Source: Streptomyces phaeofaciens
GTDB taxonomy: Bacteria; Actinomycetota; Actinomycetes; Streptomycetales; Streptomycetaceae
Reading direction: 5' to 3'
Length of the DNA: 64,000 nucleotides
Assembly (NCBI RefSeq): GCF_014648915.1
Contig: NZ_BMSA01000021.1
Location: 62,001-126,000, forward strand
The translations under genes and the position numbers were made by a program. Under the pieces are notes generated by a model. The model had not been told where the DNA came from. It worked only from the letters and a program-made list of their open reading frames with translations, and searched no databases. Positions 33,736-42,524 of the stretch are shown in pieces. How positions within the stretch are numbered: position 1 is the stretch's first letter; every line of letters begins with the position of its first letter.

Positions 33736-33776
33736 GGACGGGACGGTAGCGGCGCGGGCGCGTGGCGGCGAAGGGA

Positions 33777-34598
33777 TTACCGGGCGGCGTCCACCCGTGC
33801 CAGGAACGTCCCCAGTGCGGCGTTGAACCGCTGCGGGCGTTCCAGGTTGGGCAGGTGGGCGGCGCCGTCGATCACGCACAGGGTGGAGTCGGGGAGGGCG
33901 GCGTGCATGGCCTCGGCGTCGGAGACCGGGGTGAACGTGTCGTCGGCGCCGACCACGACGAGGGCGGGGACGGTGACCCGGGTCAGCAGGGCGCGGTAGT
34001 CGGGGCGTTCGGCGCGGCCGAGGAGGGCGGACGCGGCGCCCTCGGGCGAGGTGGCCGTCATCATGCGGTGGACGTGCGCCTTGACCTCGGGGGCGGCGTA
34101 CGGCGCGACCATCTTCTCCAGCACCTCGTCGGCGTAGCCGCGCAGGCCTTCCGACAGCAGCCGGTCGGCGGTCTCCCGCCGGGCGGTCTTCCCGGCGGGG
34201 GTCTCGGCGGCGGGGAAGGTGTCGGCGAGGACGAGTCCGCGGACGCGGTCGCCGAAGCGGTCGTAGCACTCCATGGCGATCTGGCCGCCCATGGAGAGTC
34301 CGGCCAGGACGAAGGTGTCCACCCCGAGCGCGTCGAGCAGTTCCCGGATGTCCTCGGCGAAGCGGGAGAGGGGGGTCACGCCCAGGTGGACGGGGGAGGC
34401 GCCGTAGCCGCGCAGGTCGGGGACGATCACTCGGCGTTCGGCGGAGAACGCCTCGGTCTGCGGGGTCCACATGGTGCGGTCGAAGGGGTGCCCGTGAACC
34501 AGAACCAGGGGGACGAGGGGGACGAGGGGAGCGAGGGGAGCGAGGGGCGCCGGTGTGGAATCCGGGCCTTTGTCCTCGTATGCGAGGAAGGGTGCCAT
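33777..34598 (-). CDS. Alpha/beta hydrolase, divergent from a MocR regulator
   Basis: 273 residues from ATG 34598. The alpha/beta-hydrolase fold is clear: oxyanion-hole HGHPF, nucleophile elbow LAGLSMGGQ (GxSxGG, catalytic Ser), acid in GADDTFTP and catalytic His in DGAAHLPNL. The substrate is not evident. Residues about 16-31 are a tandem APLAPLAPLVPLVPLV insert just before beta-strand 1, encoded by a 9-base tandem DNA repeat. The divergent MocR gene 79 bases away probably controls it. Confidence 0.88.
   Translation of the reverse strand: MAPFLAYEDKGPDSTPAPLAPLAPLVPLVPLVLVHGHPFDRTMWTPQTEAFSAERRVIVPDLRGYGASPVHLGVTPLSRFAEDIRELLDALGVDTFVLAGLSMGGQIAMECYDRFGDRVRGLVLADTFPAAETPAGKTARRETADRLLSEGLRGYADEVLEKMVAPYAAPEVKAHVHRMMTATSPEGAASALLGRAERPDYRALLTRVTVPALVVVGADDTFTPVSDAEAMHAALPDSTLCVIDGAAHLPNLERPQRFNAALGTFLARVDAAR
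34508..34552 (-). repeat. 9-base tandem repeat in the hydrolase gene
   Basis: Five consecutive units of GGGG(G/A)(A/G)CGA type encode the APL/VPL repeats near the N-terminus of the hydrolase. Confidence 0.8.
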
Positions 34599-34625
34599 GG
34601 CTGCGACCCTAGGTCGGCCCGACTT

Positions 34626-34659
34626 CTCGGTGCAATAAGATCTTTGCCCTCGGTGCAAT
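34626..34659. promoter_or_regulatory. Direct-repeat operator in the hydrolase/MocR intergenic region
   Basis: CTCGGTGCAAT occurs at 34626-34636 and again at 34649-34659, 23 bases apart (about two helical turns), in the same orientation. MocR-type dimers typically bind such direct repeats, and this pair sits in the 78-base divergent promoter region. Confidence 0.65.
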
Positions 34660-34676
34660 CTCAGGGGGAGAGCCGT

Positions 34677-36005
34677 ATGCGGGACTTCCGGGCCATCGCG
34701 GACCGTATCGCCGACGACATCACCGCCGGCCGTCTCCGTCCGGGCCAACGGCTGCCGCCGCAGCGCTGGTTCGCCCGCCGCCACGGCATCGCTCCCTCCA
34801 CCGCCGGCCGGGTCTACGGCGAACTCGTGCGCCGGGGACTCGTGGTGGGCGAGGTCGGACGCGGCACCTTCGTCCGCGCCGCCGCCCCCGCGCCGCGCGG
34901 GCGCGCGCTGGTCGAGGCGGCGACCACCGCCCCCGTGAACCTGGAGCTGAACTACCCTTCCGCGCCGGGCCAGTCGGAGCTGCTCGCCCCCGCCCTCGCC
35001 GCCCTGCTCCGGCCCGACGCGCTCGCGCAGGCGATGCGTCCGGGAGCCGCGGACGGCACCGCCGACGCCCGCTCCGCCGTCGCCGGCCTGCTCGCCCTCC
35101 CGGGCTGGCGGCCCGACGCCGGCCGGCTGCTGTTCACCGGCAACGCCCGCCAGGCCATTGCCGCCGCCCTCGCCTCCCTGGTCCGCCCCGGCGGCCGGGT
35201 CGGCGTGGAGGAGCTGACGTATCCGCTGGTCAAGGAGATCACCGCACGGCTGGGGATCGTCCTGGTGCCCCTGGCGAGCGACGCGCGGGGCGTACGGCCG
35301 GACGCGCTCGCCGCCGCCCACCGTGCCGCCCCCCTCTCCGCCCTCTACCTCCAGCCGGCCCTGCACAACCCGATCTCGCTGGTCACCGGCGAAGGGCGGG
35401 TACGGGAACTCGCCGCCGCCGTCACCGGCCTGGGCGTCCCGGTCGTCGAGGACCGCATCTGGTCCTTCCTGCGGCCGGACGCCGTCCCGCTCGCCGCGCA
35501 CGCCCCCGCGCTCACCCATGTCGTCGACGGGCTGTCCAAGCGGGTCGCGCCGGGGCTGACCGTCGGCTTCCTCGTCGTACCGGAGCACCGGGTCGAGGCC
35601 GTGGGGGCCGCCGTGCGCTCCGGCGGGTGGAGCGCGGCCCGGTTCGCGCTGGAGGCCGCCGTGCGCTGGATCGGCGACGGGACCGTGGCGACGCTCGTCG
35701 ACCGGAAACGGGCGGACGCCGAACGCCGGCAGGCGATCCTCGCCGAGCACCTGGGCACGGCCGGCCTCCGCACCGGCCCGCGCGCCTACTTCGCCTGGTG
35801 GGAGCTGCCCGCGCCATGGCGGGCGGACACCTTCACCGCGGCCGCCGCCGCGCACGGCATCGCCGTCACCCCCGGCACCGCCTTCACCGTGGACCCGCAC
35901 CGCACCCCGGACGCGGTCAGGCTCGGACTCGCGTCGGCTCCGGAGGCGGAACTGACGCGGGCGCTGCGGACGCTCGCCGCGGTCGCCGCGGCGGGGCCGT
36001 CCTGA
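34677..36005 (+). CDS. MocR/PdxR-type GntR regulator with aminotransferase-like domain
   Basis: 442 residues from ATG 34677. The N-terminal winged helix (about 1-70) has the GntR pattern GRLRPGQRLPPQRWFARRHGI and VYGELVRRGLVVGEVGRGTF. The rest is a class I aminotransferase fold, with the region for the PLP lysine at VDGLSKRVAPGLTVGF and a PLP phosphate-binding pocket around FTGNARQAI. MocR proteins use bound PLP to sense vitamin B6 or amine ligands and often control the divergent gene, here an alpha/beta hydrolase. The 3' end overlaps the convergent membrane-protein gene by 89 bases. Confidence 0.9.
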   Translation: MRDFRAIADRIADDITAGRLRPGQRLPPQRWFARRHGIAPSTAGRVYGELVRRGLVVGEVGRGTFVRAAAPAPRGRALVEAATTAPVNLELNYPSAPGQSELLAPALAALLRPDALAQAMRPGAADGTADARSAVAGLLALPGWRPDAGRLLFTGNARQAIAAALASLVRPGGRVGVEELTYPLVKEITARLGIVLVPLASDARGVRPDALAAAHRAAPLSALYLQPALHNPISLVTGEGRVRELAAAVTGLGVPVVEDRIWSFLRPDAVPLAAHAPALTHVVDGLSKRVAPGLTVGFLVVPEHRVEAVGAAVRSGGWSAARFALEAAVRWIGDGTVATLVDRKRADAERRQAILAEHLGTAGLRTGPRAYFAWWELPAPWRADTFTAAAAAHGIAVTPGTAFTVDPHRTPDAVRLGLASAPEAELTRALRTLAAVAAAGPS

Positions 36006-36870
36006 CGTACCCGGTGAGCCAGGCGGCCGCCGCGACCGTCAGGCCCAGCGTGAGCAGCAGCCAGGACGCGGTGCGCAGGGTGGTCGTCAGGGCGTCGTAG
36101 ACGGCGGCCGCCGCCGGGCGGTGGGCCGGGTCGGCCAGGTCGTCGAGGGTGAGCCGGCGGCCGATCGCGACCGCGAGGCCGAGGAACGCGCCGCCCAGGG
36201 CGGTGCCCAGCGCGGTCGCCGTGAGCGCGCGGCGGCGGCAGGCGGCCACGGCGATCCCGGTGACGGCGAAGAGGACGGCCGCCGAGGGCAGCCAGAAACC
36301 GGCGAAGTCGAGCACGTGGTAGCCCTTCCTCAGGACGGCCAGTTCATGGGGCCGGACCAGCACCAGGGCGCGGTGCTCGACCGGGATGCTTTCGGCGAAC
36401 GGTGCACGGTCGGCTGCCAGTTGACGCTTCAGGGGCGCCACGACGGCGGCCAGGTCGAGGGTGACGCGGCGGTCGCGGTCGTCGTGCAGCGCCCGCATCA
36501 CGGCGGTGTGCGCGGCCGTGTTGGCCGTGTCCCACGCGGTGCGGTAGGCGTGGGTGCCGGTGAAGGAGCGGACCGCGTCCCGTACGAGGACGCGGTCCAG
36601 GCCGGATGCGCGCGCCACCTCGTCACCGACCGTGTCCGCGACCACGTCCCGGACCGCGGGGTCGGAGGCGAGCGGCGCCATGGTGGTGACGTACCGTCCG
36701 GTGTCGGTCAGGCCGTACGCCGCCCAGGCCGCGAGGGTGCCGAACGGCACCAGCAGGCAGGCCAGGGCGATCAGGGCGGCCGAGAGGGCGGTCCGCGGGC
36801 TTCGGGACACGTTTTCAGGCAACAGCGGCCGGGCGGGCGCCGCGAGCGCTGCTGGGCCGGCCGGGTGCAC
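35917..36870 (-). CDS. Membrane protein of unknown function
   Basis: Up to 317 residues. One N-terminal helix (about 28-52), a large predicted extracytoplasmic segment (about 55-180), then three helices (about 185-280) and a Pro/Arg-rich tail. Similar architecture occurs in many actinobacterial membrane proteins, but I do not recognise a named family. The start is uncertain: GTG 36870 or GTG 36810, neither with a strong ribosome binding site. The 3' end overlaps the MocR gene. Confidence 0.75.
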   Translation of the reverse strand: MHPAGPAALAAPARPLLPENVSRSPRTALSAALIALACLLVPFGTLAAWAAYGLTDTGRYVTTMAPLASDPAVRDVVADTVGDEVARASGLDRVLVRDAVRSFTGTHAYRTAWDTANTAAHTAVMRALHDDRDRRVTLDLAAVVAPLKRQLAADRAPFAESIPVEHRALVLVRPHELAVLRKGYHVLDFAGFWLPSAAVLFAVTGIAVAACRRRALTATALGTALGGAFLGLAVAIGRRLTLDDLADPAHRPAAAAVYDALTTTLRTASWLLLTLGLTVAAAAWLTGYVRTAPPRRPRRASAAPASVPPPEPTRVRA

Positions 36871-36976
36871 GCCGCCACACCGGGCCGGAGCTGGGGTTTC
36901 CGGCCCTCCGGGCCGTCTCCGGTGGAGGGTTCACCCGAACGGGTGTTACCTGGTTCTGGGGAGAAGGAGGCCGATC

Positions 36977-37424
36977 ATGCTCACCACTCCGGCCCTGCGG
37001 ACTCTGGCCGCGGCCCTGCTCACCGGTGGCACCCTCGCCGCGACGGCGCTGGGCACCACCGCGGCGGTAGCTTCACCGACCTACACCGAAGGACACGGCA
37101 GCGGTGTCGACGGCCCGGTCCGGGGCACCGTCGTCTCCCGCACCGGACCTCGCCCTGCGGCAGGCACCCACCACCCACGCGCCGCTCGCCGGGCAGTTGC
37201 CGCCCGGCAGCCACGACCGTGTGCTGTGCATGGTCAAGGGACAGAGTGTCGACGGCAACCCGTACTGGTACTGGCTCGTCGGCGCCGAGGCCTGGGCGAC
37301 CGCCGCGTTCGTCGACACCGGCGGTGCGCGCGTGCCCGCCTGCGCCGACCTCTTCCCGCAGTGGAAGCTGCTGGTCTCCGGCTCGTTCAGCATCTCGGGC
37401 TCGATCGAGTTGACCGTCTCCTAG
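36977..37424 (+). pseudogene. Secreted SH3-like small protein broken by a one-base frameshift
   Basis: ATG 36977 follows a strong ribosome binding site (GAAGGAGG) and encodes a signal peptide (LRTLAAALLTGGTLAATALG, cleavage about AVASP) and GPVRGTVVSRTG. At 37147 an extra A shifts the frame; in the next frame the protein continues as LALRQAPTTHAPLAGQLPPG and VLCMVKGQSVDGNPYWYWL to the stop at 37424. This is the layout of Streptomyces secreted SH3-like proteins. Removing the single A restores one frame of about 148 residues. It is either a genuine recent inactivation or a sequencing error. A perfect palindromic motif CACCCGAACGGGTG (36932-36945) lies in the promoter region. Confidence 0.75.
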
Positions 37425-37487
37425 AGACCTCGTCGGGCGGCCGGGAGTGGATACCCGCCGCCCGGTGAGTGGAGGGATGAGGGAACG

Positions 37488-37520
37488 CGTGGGCCCCGGC
37501 GTACAACGCCGGGGCCCACG
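37488..37520. terminator. Terminator between the SH3-like gene and the convergent membrane gene
   Basis: CGTGGGCCCCGGCGT (37488-37502) and ACGCCGGGGCCCACG (37506-37520) form a perfect 15-base-pair stem with a 3-base loop. Confidence 0.88.
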
Positions 37521-37545
37521 TGGTGTCCTGACCGAGGAGACCGGG

Positions 37546-37986
37546 CTAGCGGATGCGATGTCCGGCCGCGTCCTCGTGGGTGTAGTAGCGGTAGAACAGC
37601 ACCCCGAAGGTGCTCGCGCCGATCGCCAGGCCCATGGCCGCGGAGCGCTGGATGCTGGCGCCGGTCTCGCTGAAGAGGAAGCCGAACGCACAGCCCGCGA
37701 ACGCCGCCCACATCAGGGCGTGCAGTTCACGCATCACGTGCGGGGCCAGGGCGTGGATGCCCATCCACAGCGCCGCGAACACGATCGCGCTCACGAAGCC
37801 GAGCAGGACGTTCCAGCCGGTGATGGGACCACCGGAGCGGTTGTTGGCCGCCACCCAGTAGCCGTAGATCAGGCCGAGCACGACAGGTACCGTCCACGAC
37901 GCGATCCGGTGGGTCCGCTCGCTGAAGACGTCGGGTGTCCTGCTCGTCCGGTAGGGGGCCCGCACCGCGGGTGCCGCATGAGCCAT
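37546..37986 (-). CDS. Four-helix membrane protein of unknown function
   Basis: 146 residues from ATG 37986, which has a GAGGAG ribosome binding site. Predicted helices lie at about 30-50, 60-80, 90-110 and 115-135; GYWVAANNRSGGPITGWNV and MWAAFAGCAFGFLFSETG are distinctive sequences. I do not recognise the family. It is divergent from the PP2C gene at 38121, with which it may share a regulatory region. Confidence 0.8.
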   Translation of the reverse strand: MAHAAPAVRAPYRTSRTPDVFSERTHRIASWTVPVVLGLIYGYWVAANNRSGGPITGWNVLLGFVSAIVFAALWMGIHALAPHVMRELHALMWAAFAGCAFGFLFSETGASIQRSAAMGLAIGASTFGVLFYRYYTHEDAAGHRIR

Positions 37987-38120
37987 GAGAGCACTCCTCT
38001 CTCCTCGTCCCCGTCCCTCCAGGGCACACCTGGGGGAAGGCGGTGGCAAGTCGGGTGCGGGCACGGTTCTCCGCCGGGTGCGCGGATGCGGGGCGTGCCG
38101 CACCGTGCTTCCCTGACGTC

Positions 38121-39341
38121 ATGGAGGCCGGGGGCCACGACATGGAGGCCGCAGGCCACGAGCCGTACGACCGCAGCCCGCGGGCCCGGCGCCGGGACGT
38201 GCTGCAACGGCACCAGCTGTTGCGGTTCCGGGGCCGCAGCGTCACCTGGCTGGTGCCGCTGCTCACCCTCCTGGCCATCGCCTACGTCGACTACAACACC
38301 ACCGGCGAGTTCCGGATCGTCTCCTGGTGCGTGTTCGTCTCCGCCATCGCCGCCGCGCTCTGCGGGCTGTGGACGACGGTCCTCTTCGCGGTGCTCGCAC
38401 TGCTCACCTATCTCGGCGCGGACGCCGCCTGGCCCGACCAGTACCGGGCCGGACCGGCCGACTTCGTCCTCGTCCTGGTCGGCGGGATCCTCGCCGTGCT
38501 GGCCGCCGCGGTCCGGGTGCGCGGGGAGCGGCGGATGCTGCACATGATGGACATCGCCGAGACCACCCGCCGTACCGTGCTGCGCCCGCTGCCCCCCGTC
38601 TGGGGCGGTCTCGACCACGCGGCCGTGTATCTCGCCGCCGACGCGGTCGCCCGCGTGGGCGGCGACTTCTACGACATCCAGCCCGGCCCGCATGGCACCC
38701 GGGTGCTGCTCGGCGACGTCCAGGGCAAGGGGCTGGGCGCGGTGGAGGCGGCGGCCGCGCTGCTCGGCGCGTTCCGTGAGGCCGCGTACCACGAACCGGA
38801 CCTCGCGACCGTCGCCGCCCGGCTGGAGACCCGGATACGCCGCCACCGGGTGCTCACGGTCGCGCTGGGCCGGGCCGACGGCGACCGGTTCGCCACGGCC
38901 CTGCTGCTGGGCTTCCCGCCGGGCGACCGGAGCACGGTGCAGATCGTGGGCTTCGGCCACGAACCGCCGCTCGCGGTCGGCACCCACGGGGTACGGCTCC
39001 TGCCGGCCGGGGACGGTCTGCCGCTCGGCCTCGGCGACCTCATCGGGCGGGCCGGTCCGCCCTCCGTGCTGCGGGTGACGGTCGACCCCGGTGAGACGCT
39101 GCTGCTGGTCACGGACGGGGTGACGGAGGCCCGGGACGGCACGGGGACGTTCTACCCGCTGGCCGAGCGCCTCGCGGCGGCGGTCGCCCGCGACCCCCGC
39201 AACGCCGAGCCCGCCCGCCTGGTCGCCCATGTCCGCGACGGCACCCTGCGGCACTGCCGGGGGCGGCTGGCCGACGACACGACGGTCTTCGCGGTCCGTA
39301 CGACGGGGCGGCCCCCGGGGCCGGAGTCGCGACTGGGGTGA
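38121..39341 (+). CDS. Membrane-bound PP2C (SpoIIE-type) phosphatase
   Basis: About 406 residues from ATG 38121. Three transmembrane helices (about 33-125) precede a SpoIIE/PP2C domain with all metal-binding motifs: VGGDFYDIQPG, LGDVQGKGLGAVE, GHEPPL, LVTDGVTEARD and ADDTTVF. Unlike the 5278-7440 phosphatase it has no HATPase or sensory PAS/GAF domain, so the membrane segment may be the input. Expected substrates are phosphorylated anti-anti-sigma factors (STAS proteins), but none is encoded nearby. Confidence 0.88.
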   Translation: MEAGGHDMEAAGHEPYDRSPRARRRDVLQRHQLLRFRGRSVTWLVPLLTLLAIAYVDYNTTGEFRIVSWCVFVSAIAAALCGLWTTVLFAVLALLTYLGADAAWPDQYRAGPADFVLVLVGGILAVLAAAVRVRGERRMLHMMDIAETTRRTVLRPLPPVWGGLDHAAVYLAADAVARVGGDFYDIQPGPHGTRVLLGDVQGKGLGAVEAAAALLGAFREAAYHEPDLATVAARLETRIRRHRVLTVALGRADGDRFATALLLGFPPGDRSTVQIVGFGHEPPLAVGTHGVRLLPAGDGLPLGLGDLIGRAGPPSVLRVTVDPGETLLLVTDGVTEARDGTGTFYPLAERLAAAVARDPRNAEPARLVAHVRDGTLRHCRGRLADDTTVFAVRTTGRPPGPESRLG

Positions 39342-39470
39342 CGGTCCCCGGTCCTCGCGCCCCGGGCCGGGGGCGAACGCCCCGAACGGGGATGTTTGCA
39401 GTCCTGGGGCACACCTTTGCAGCAGCAGCGGTTACCGTGCTGACGTACGTGATCGACAGGGGGAGGGACC

Positions 39471-40754
39471 ATGCCCGGAACCGTGCTGCTGCTGGCGGCC
39501 TCGCCCGTGGGCAAGGGGTGTCTGGTGGACGCGGCGTCCGTCCTCCCCGTGCTCGCGGCCGTGCCGCCCGCGATACTGGCCGGCACCGACACCGCGAACG
39601 TCGTCGAGCTGGCCGATCCACTGGAACCGCAGGCCGTGCTCACCCGGCTGCGGGCCGCCGCGGCGGCACCCGGACCGCTGACGCTCTTCGTCACCGGCCA
39701 GCTCCAGCTGGACCGGCGCCAGCACCTGCCGCACCTGGCCCTGGCCAGGACCACCCCGTCGACCGTCCGCTACACCGGCCTGCCGTGGCACTGGCTGCGC
39801 GAGGAACTGCGGCTGCGTGCCCCGGGCACGACGACGCTGCTGGTGGACCTGCACGCCGACGCCGAGACCTGGGGATGGCTGCGCGGGCACGTGCTGGAGT
39901 GCGGGCCGGGGATCGCGGTGTACGGCCGGATCGCGCCGCCGCCGGGACGCCGTACGGTCGCGGTGCCCACGTACATGAAGGCGCTGGCGACGATACTGCG
40001 CAGCGGCGGCCGGCCGGCGGTGGAGCAGCTGCACCAGATGGCGTTGGCGCGGATCGCGGGGGAGGGGGAGGTGGGGGATCTGGTGCTGCACGGATTCCCG
40101 GCCACGGCGGTACTCACACCCGCGCACCGCGTGTCCTCCGTGCACCCTGCCCACCCCTCCGGCTCCGCGCCCCTCGCCCACCCCGCGCCCCCAGCACAGC
40201 CCGCGCCCTCCACGCACCCTGCCCTGCCCGTCCTGCCCGCCCCCGGCGGCCACCGCCCCCAGCCGCCCCTGCGGATCCCGCCGTCCTTCCAGACGCCCCG
40301 GCCCGCGCCGGACGGGCCGGGGGACGCGGTCCTCGATCCGCACGCCGCGATAGCCACCGCCGTCCGGGACGGCCGGCACGCCGACGCCGACGCGCTGGCC
40401 GCGCGGTGGGAGGGGACGGCCGCGGCCTCGCACGGGGTGGGGTCGGAGGCGGCGCTGCACTGGTCCGAGGTGCGGGCGGATCTCGCGATGTTCGCGGGGG
40501 ACGCCGCGCGCAGCTGCCGGGCGTGGCTCGTGGTGGCGGCGGCCCGGCTGGCCGCCGGTCAGCCGGTCGACGCGCCCGCGGTGGAGGCGGCCGTGGACCG
40601 GGCGCACCACCAGTGGGGCCGGATCACCGATCCGTCCCGGGCCCGTGAGCTCGGCCCCGCGCTCGCGGAACTGCGCGGCCGCGTGCCGGGCCGCCGCCAG
40701 GGCGCCCTGGACCATGTCCACCGGCAGCTGCGCCAGTTGCAGACCCAGGGCTGA
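39471..40754 (+). CDS. Conserved hypothetical protein with Pro/His-rich linker
   Basis: 427 residues from ATG 39471, preceded by GGGGGAGGG. The N-terminal half (about 1-220) looks like a Rossmann-like alpha/beta domain (VLLLAASPVGKGCLV, TLFVTGQLQLDRRQHLPHL, TLLVDLHADAETWGWL). A Pro/His/Ala-rich linker (about 225-285) joins it to a helical C-terminal domain (about 290-427). I do not recognise a named family. No signal peptide is present. It converges on the small peptide gene at 40784. Confidence 0.8.
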   Translation: MPGTVLLLAASPVGKGCLVDAASVLPVLAAVPPAILAGTDTANVVELADPLEPQAVLTRLRAAAAAPGPLTLFVTGQLQLDRRQHLPHLALARTTPSTVRYTGLPWHWLREELRLRAPGTTTLLVDLHADAETWGWLRGHVLECGPGIAVYGRIAPPPGRRTVAVPTYMKALATILRSGGRPAVEQLHQMALARIAGEGEVGDLVLHGFPATAVLTPAHRVSSVHPAHPSGSAPLAHPAPPAQPAPSTHPALPVLPAPGGHRPQPPLRIPPSFQTPRPAPDGPGDAVLDPHAAIATAVRDGRHADADALAARWEGTAAASHGVGSEAALHWSEVRADLAMFAGDAARSCRAWLVVAAARLAAGQPVDAPAVEAAVDRAHHQWGRITDPSRARELGPALAELRGRVPGRRQGALDHVHRQLRQLQTQG

Positions 40755-40783
40755 CCTGCGGGACGGGTCCCGAAGGAGAGGCT

Positions 40784-40957
40784 CTAGCGGCCTTCGGCCT
40801 GCTGTACCGCCGGGGTCGCGGGGGACGTCTCCGTGGCGGGGGCCGGGCCCGTGTTGGCGGCGATGACCAGGGCGGCGGTGGCGAGGACGGCCGCGGTGAG
40901 GGCTCTGACGAAGGGTGTGGAGGGGCGTCCGGAACGTGCGGAGGGGGGTCCGGGCAC
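40784..40957 (-). CDS. 57-residue exported or membrane peptide, divergent from an XRE-TPR regulator
   Basis: GTG 40957 starts a 57-residue product with an Arg/Ser/Pro-rich start, one hydrophobic stretch (ALTAAVLATAALVIAA) and a 26-residue polar tail ending PAVQQAEGR. A GAGG sequence 8 bases upstream could serve as ribosome binding site. The signal-peptide-like layout plus a divergent TPR regulator recalls peptide pheromone pairs, but the link is an inference. An alternative is a simple membrane-anchored small protein. Confidence 0.6.
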   Translation of the reverse strand: MPGPPSARSGRPSTPFVRALTAAVLATAALVIAANTGPAPATETSPATPAVQQAEGR

Positions 40958-40999
40958 GGCAACCTCGCAACGTCGGCGGGGACACGGCAACAACGATGT

Positions 41000-41015
41000 A
41001 TTAAGCAAGCTTAAT
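41000..41015. promoter_or_regulatory. AT-rich inverted repeat between the peptide and XRE-TPR genes
   Basis: ATTAAGC and GCTTAAT face each other over AA (41000-41015), a near-perfect 16-base palindrome in an unusually AT-rich patch of the 127-base divergent region. It is a good candidate operator for the adjacent XRE protein. Confidence 0.65.
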
Positions 41016-41084
41016 TCGCCGTTTAACCTATGGGCTGCGATAGTCCAACGGCAAGAGGCGTAGGGGGAGTTGGGGGAGTCGGGC

Positions 41085-42428
41085 GTGGGAGAACGGGACG
41101 AACCGGAAGTCATCGGACGACGCGTGCAGCGGCTGCGCGTCGAACAGGGCCTGACACAAAGGCAGTTGGCCGAACCGACCTACACCCCCGCCTACGTCTC
41201 CACCCTGGAGGCCGGCCGGGTGCGCCCCTCCGACGAGGCGCTCAAGCACATCGCCGAGCGGCTCGGCGTCGACTTCGAGGAGCTGGCCACCGGACGGTCG
41301 GCGAGGCTCGTCACCGACCTGCGGCTCCGGCTCACCGAGGCCCAGCGCGCCCTCGCCACCGGCGAGGCGGAGGACGCCGCCCTCCAGTACGCCGCGCTGC
41401 TCGCCGAGGCCCAGGAGAACCACCTGGCCGAGGAGGAGGCCACCGCGCTGCTCGGGCTCGGGGAGTGCGGGATCGACACCGGCGACCTGGAGGCCGCCCG
41501 GGACTGCTTCGAGCGGGCCGAGCGGCGGCTCGCCGACGCGCCCCTGCCCTGCCGCGTCCCCGCCCTGCGCGGCCGCGCCGTCGCCCACTACCTCGCCGGT
41601 GAACTCCGCTACGCCGTCTACCTCCTGGAGTCCACCCTCGACGAGCTGAACCGCGGCGGACTGCACGACCCCGACGCGCTCCTGCTGCTCTACGCCTCCG
41701 TCATCGGCCCGTACATGGACATGGGCGCCCAGGCCCGCGCCGCCCAGGCCGCCGAGTTCGCCCTCGCCCTCGCCCCCCAGGTCGGCGACCCGGCGCTCGT
41801 CGCCCGCATGCACCGCTCCGTCGCCCGCACCCTGCTCGCCGAGGGCCGGCTCGCCGAGGCCGACGCCTCCCTCGCCAAGGCCGCCGAGCTGTACCGCCAG
41901 CTCCAGCTGCGCACCGAACTCGCCAACTGCCACTGGATGCGCGGATACGTCTACGCGCAGAACGGCCAGTTGGAGCACGCCGAGGACGAGCTGCGGCAGG
42001 CCCAGGAGATGCTCGCCGCCACCCGCGCCACGCTCTACGGCAGCCAGGCCGCCGTCGAACTGGCCGACGTCCTGCACCGCCGGGGCAAGTCGGCGGAGGC
42101 CGCGGAACTGCTCCAGGGCGTCCTCGGCGACCTCTCCTCCGAGCGCGGTGCCGTGCACTCCGCCGCCGCCCACCGGCTGCTCGGCATCATCGCCGAGGAC
42201 GCCCGGGACACGGAGGCCGCCGAGGAGCACTACGTCCGCGCCCTCAGCCTGCTGGAACGCGCCGGTGCCGCCGGCGACCTCGCCGACCTCTGCCGTCTCC
42301 TGGGCGACCTGCTGCGCCGCACGGGCCGTGTCGAGGCCGCCCTCGACGCCTACCGCACCGGCCTCGGCCACCGCACCGCCCCCGGCACCACCACCCTGGG
42401 CCCGGCCCCCGCCCAGCCCCCGCTCTAG
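41085..42428 (+). CDS. XRE-family regulator with TPR domain
   Basis: About 447 residues from GTG 41085 (GGGGAGT upstream; an upstream TTG 41070 is less likely). An N-terminal XRE helix-turn-helix (about 8-65: IGRRVQRLRVEQGLTQRQLA, YVSTLEAGRVRPSDEALKHI) is followed by about ten tetratricopeptide repeats (for example ALLGLGECGIDTGDLEAARD, AAQAAEFALALAPQ). This HTH plus TPR design matches regulators that bind signalling peptides in Gram-positives (RRNPP type), though many Streptomyces members have no known ligand. The divergent small peptide gene makes peptide sensing a testable idea. Confidence 0.85.
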   Translation: MGERDEPEVIGRRVQRLRVEQGLTQRQLAEPTYTPAYVSTLEAGRVRPSDEALKHIAERLGVDFEELATGRSARLVTDLRLRLTEAQRALATGEAEDAALQYAALLAEAQENHLAEEEATALLGLGECGIDTGDLEAARDCFERAERRLADAPLPCRVPALRGRAVAHYLAGELRYAVYLLESTLDELNRGGLHDPDALLLLYASVIGPYMDMGAQARAAQAAEFALALAPQVGDPALVARMHRSVARTLLAEGRLAEADASLAKAAELYRQLQLRTELANCHWMRGYVYAQNGQLEHAEDELRQAQEMLAATRATLYGSQAAVELADVLHRRGKSAEAAELLQGVLGDLSSERGAVHSAAAHRLLGIIAEDARDTEAAEEHYVRALSLLERAGAAGDLADLCRLLGDLLRRTGRVEAALDAYRTGLGHRTAPGTTTLGPAPAQPPL

Positions 42429-42524
42429 AACCCCGACCGCCCCGGTCACAGCCGGCTCCCGGCCGGCGCCGGGCCGGTCCACAGCCGCCGTCGTTAGCGT
42501 CCCCGCGGAACCCGACCGACGGCG

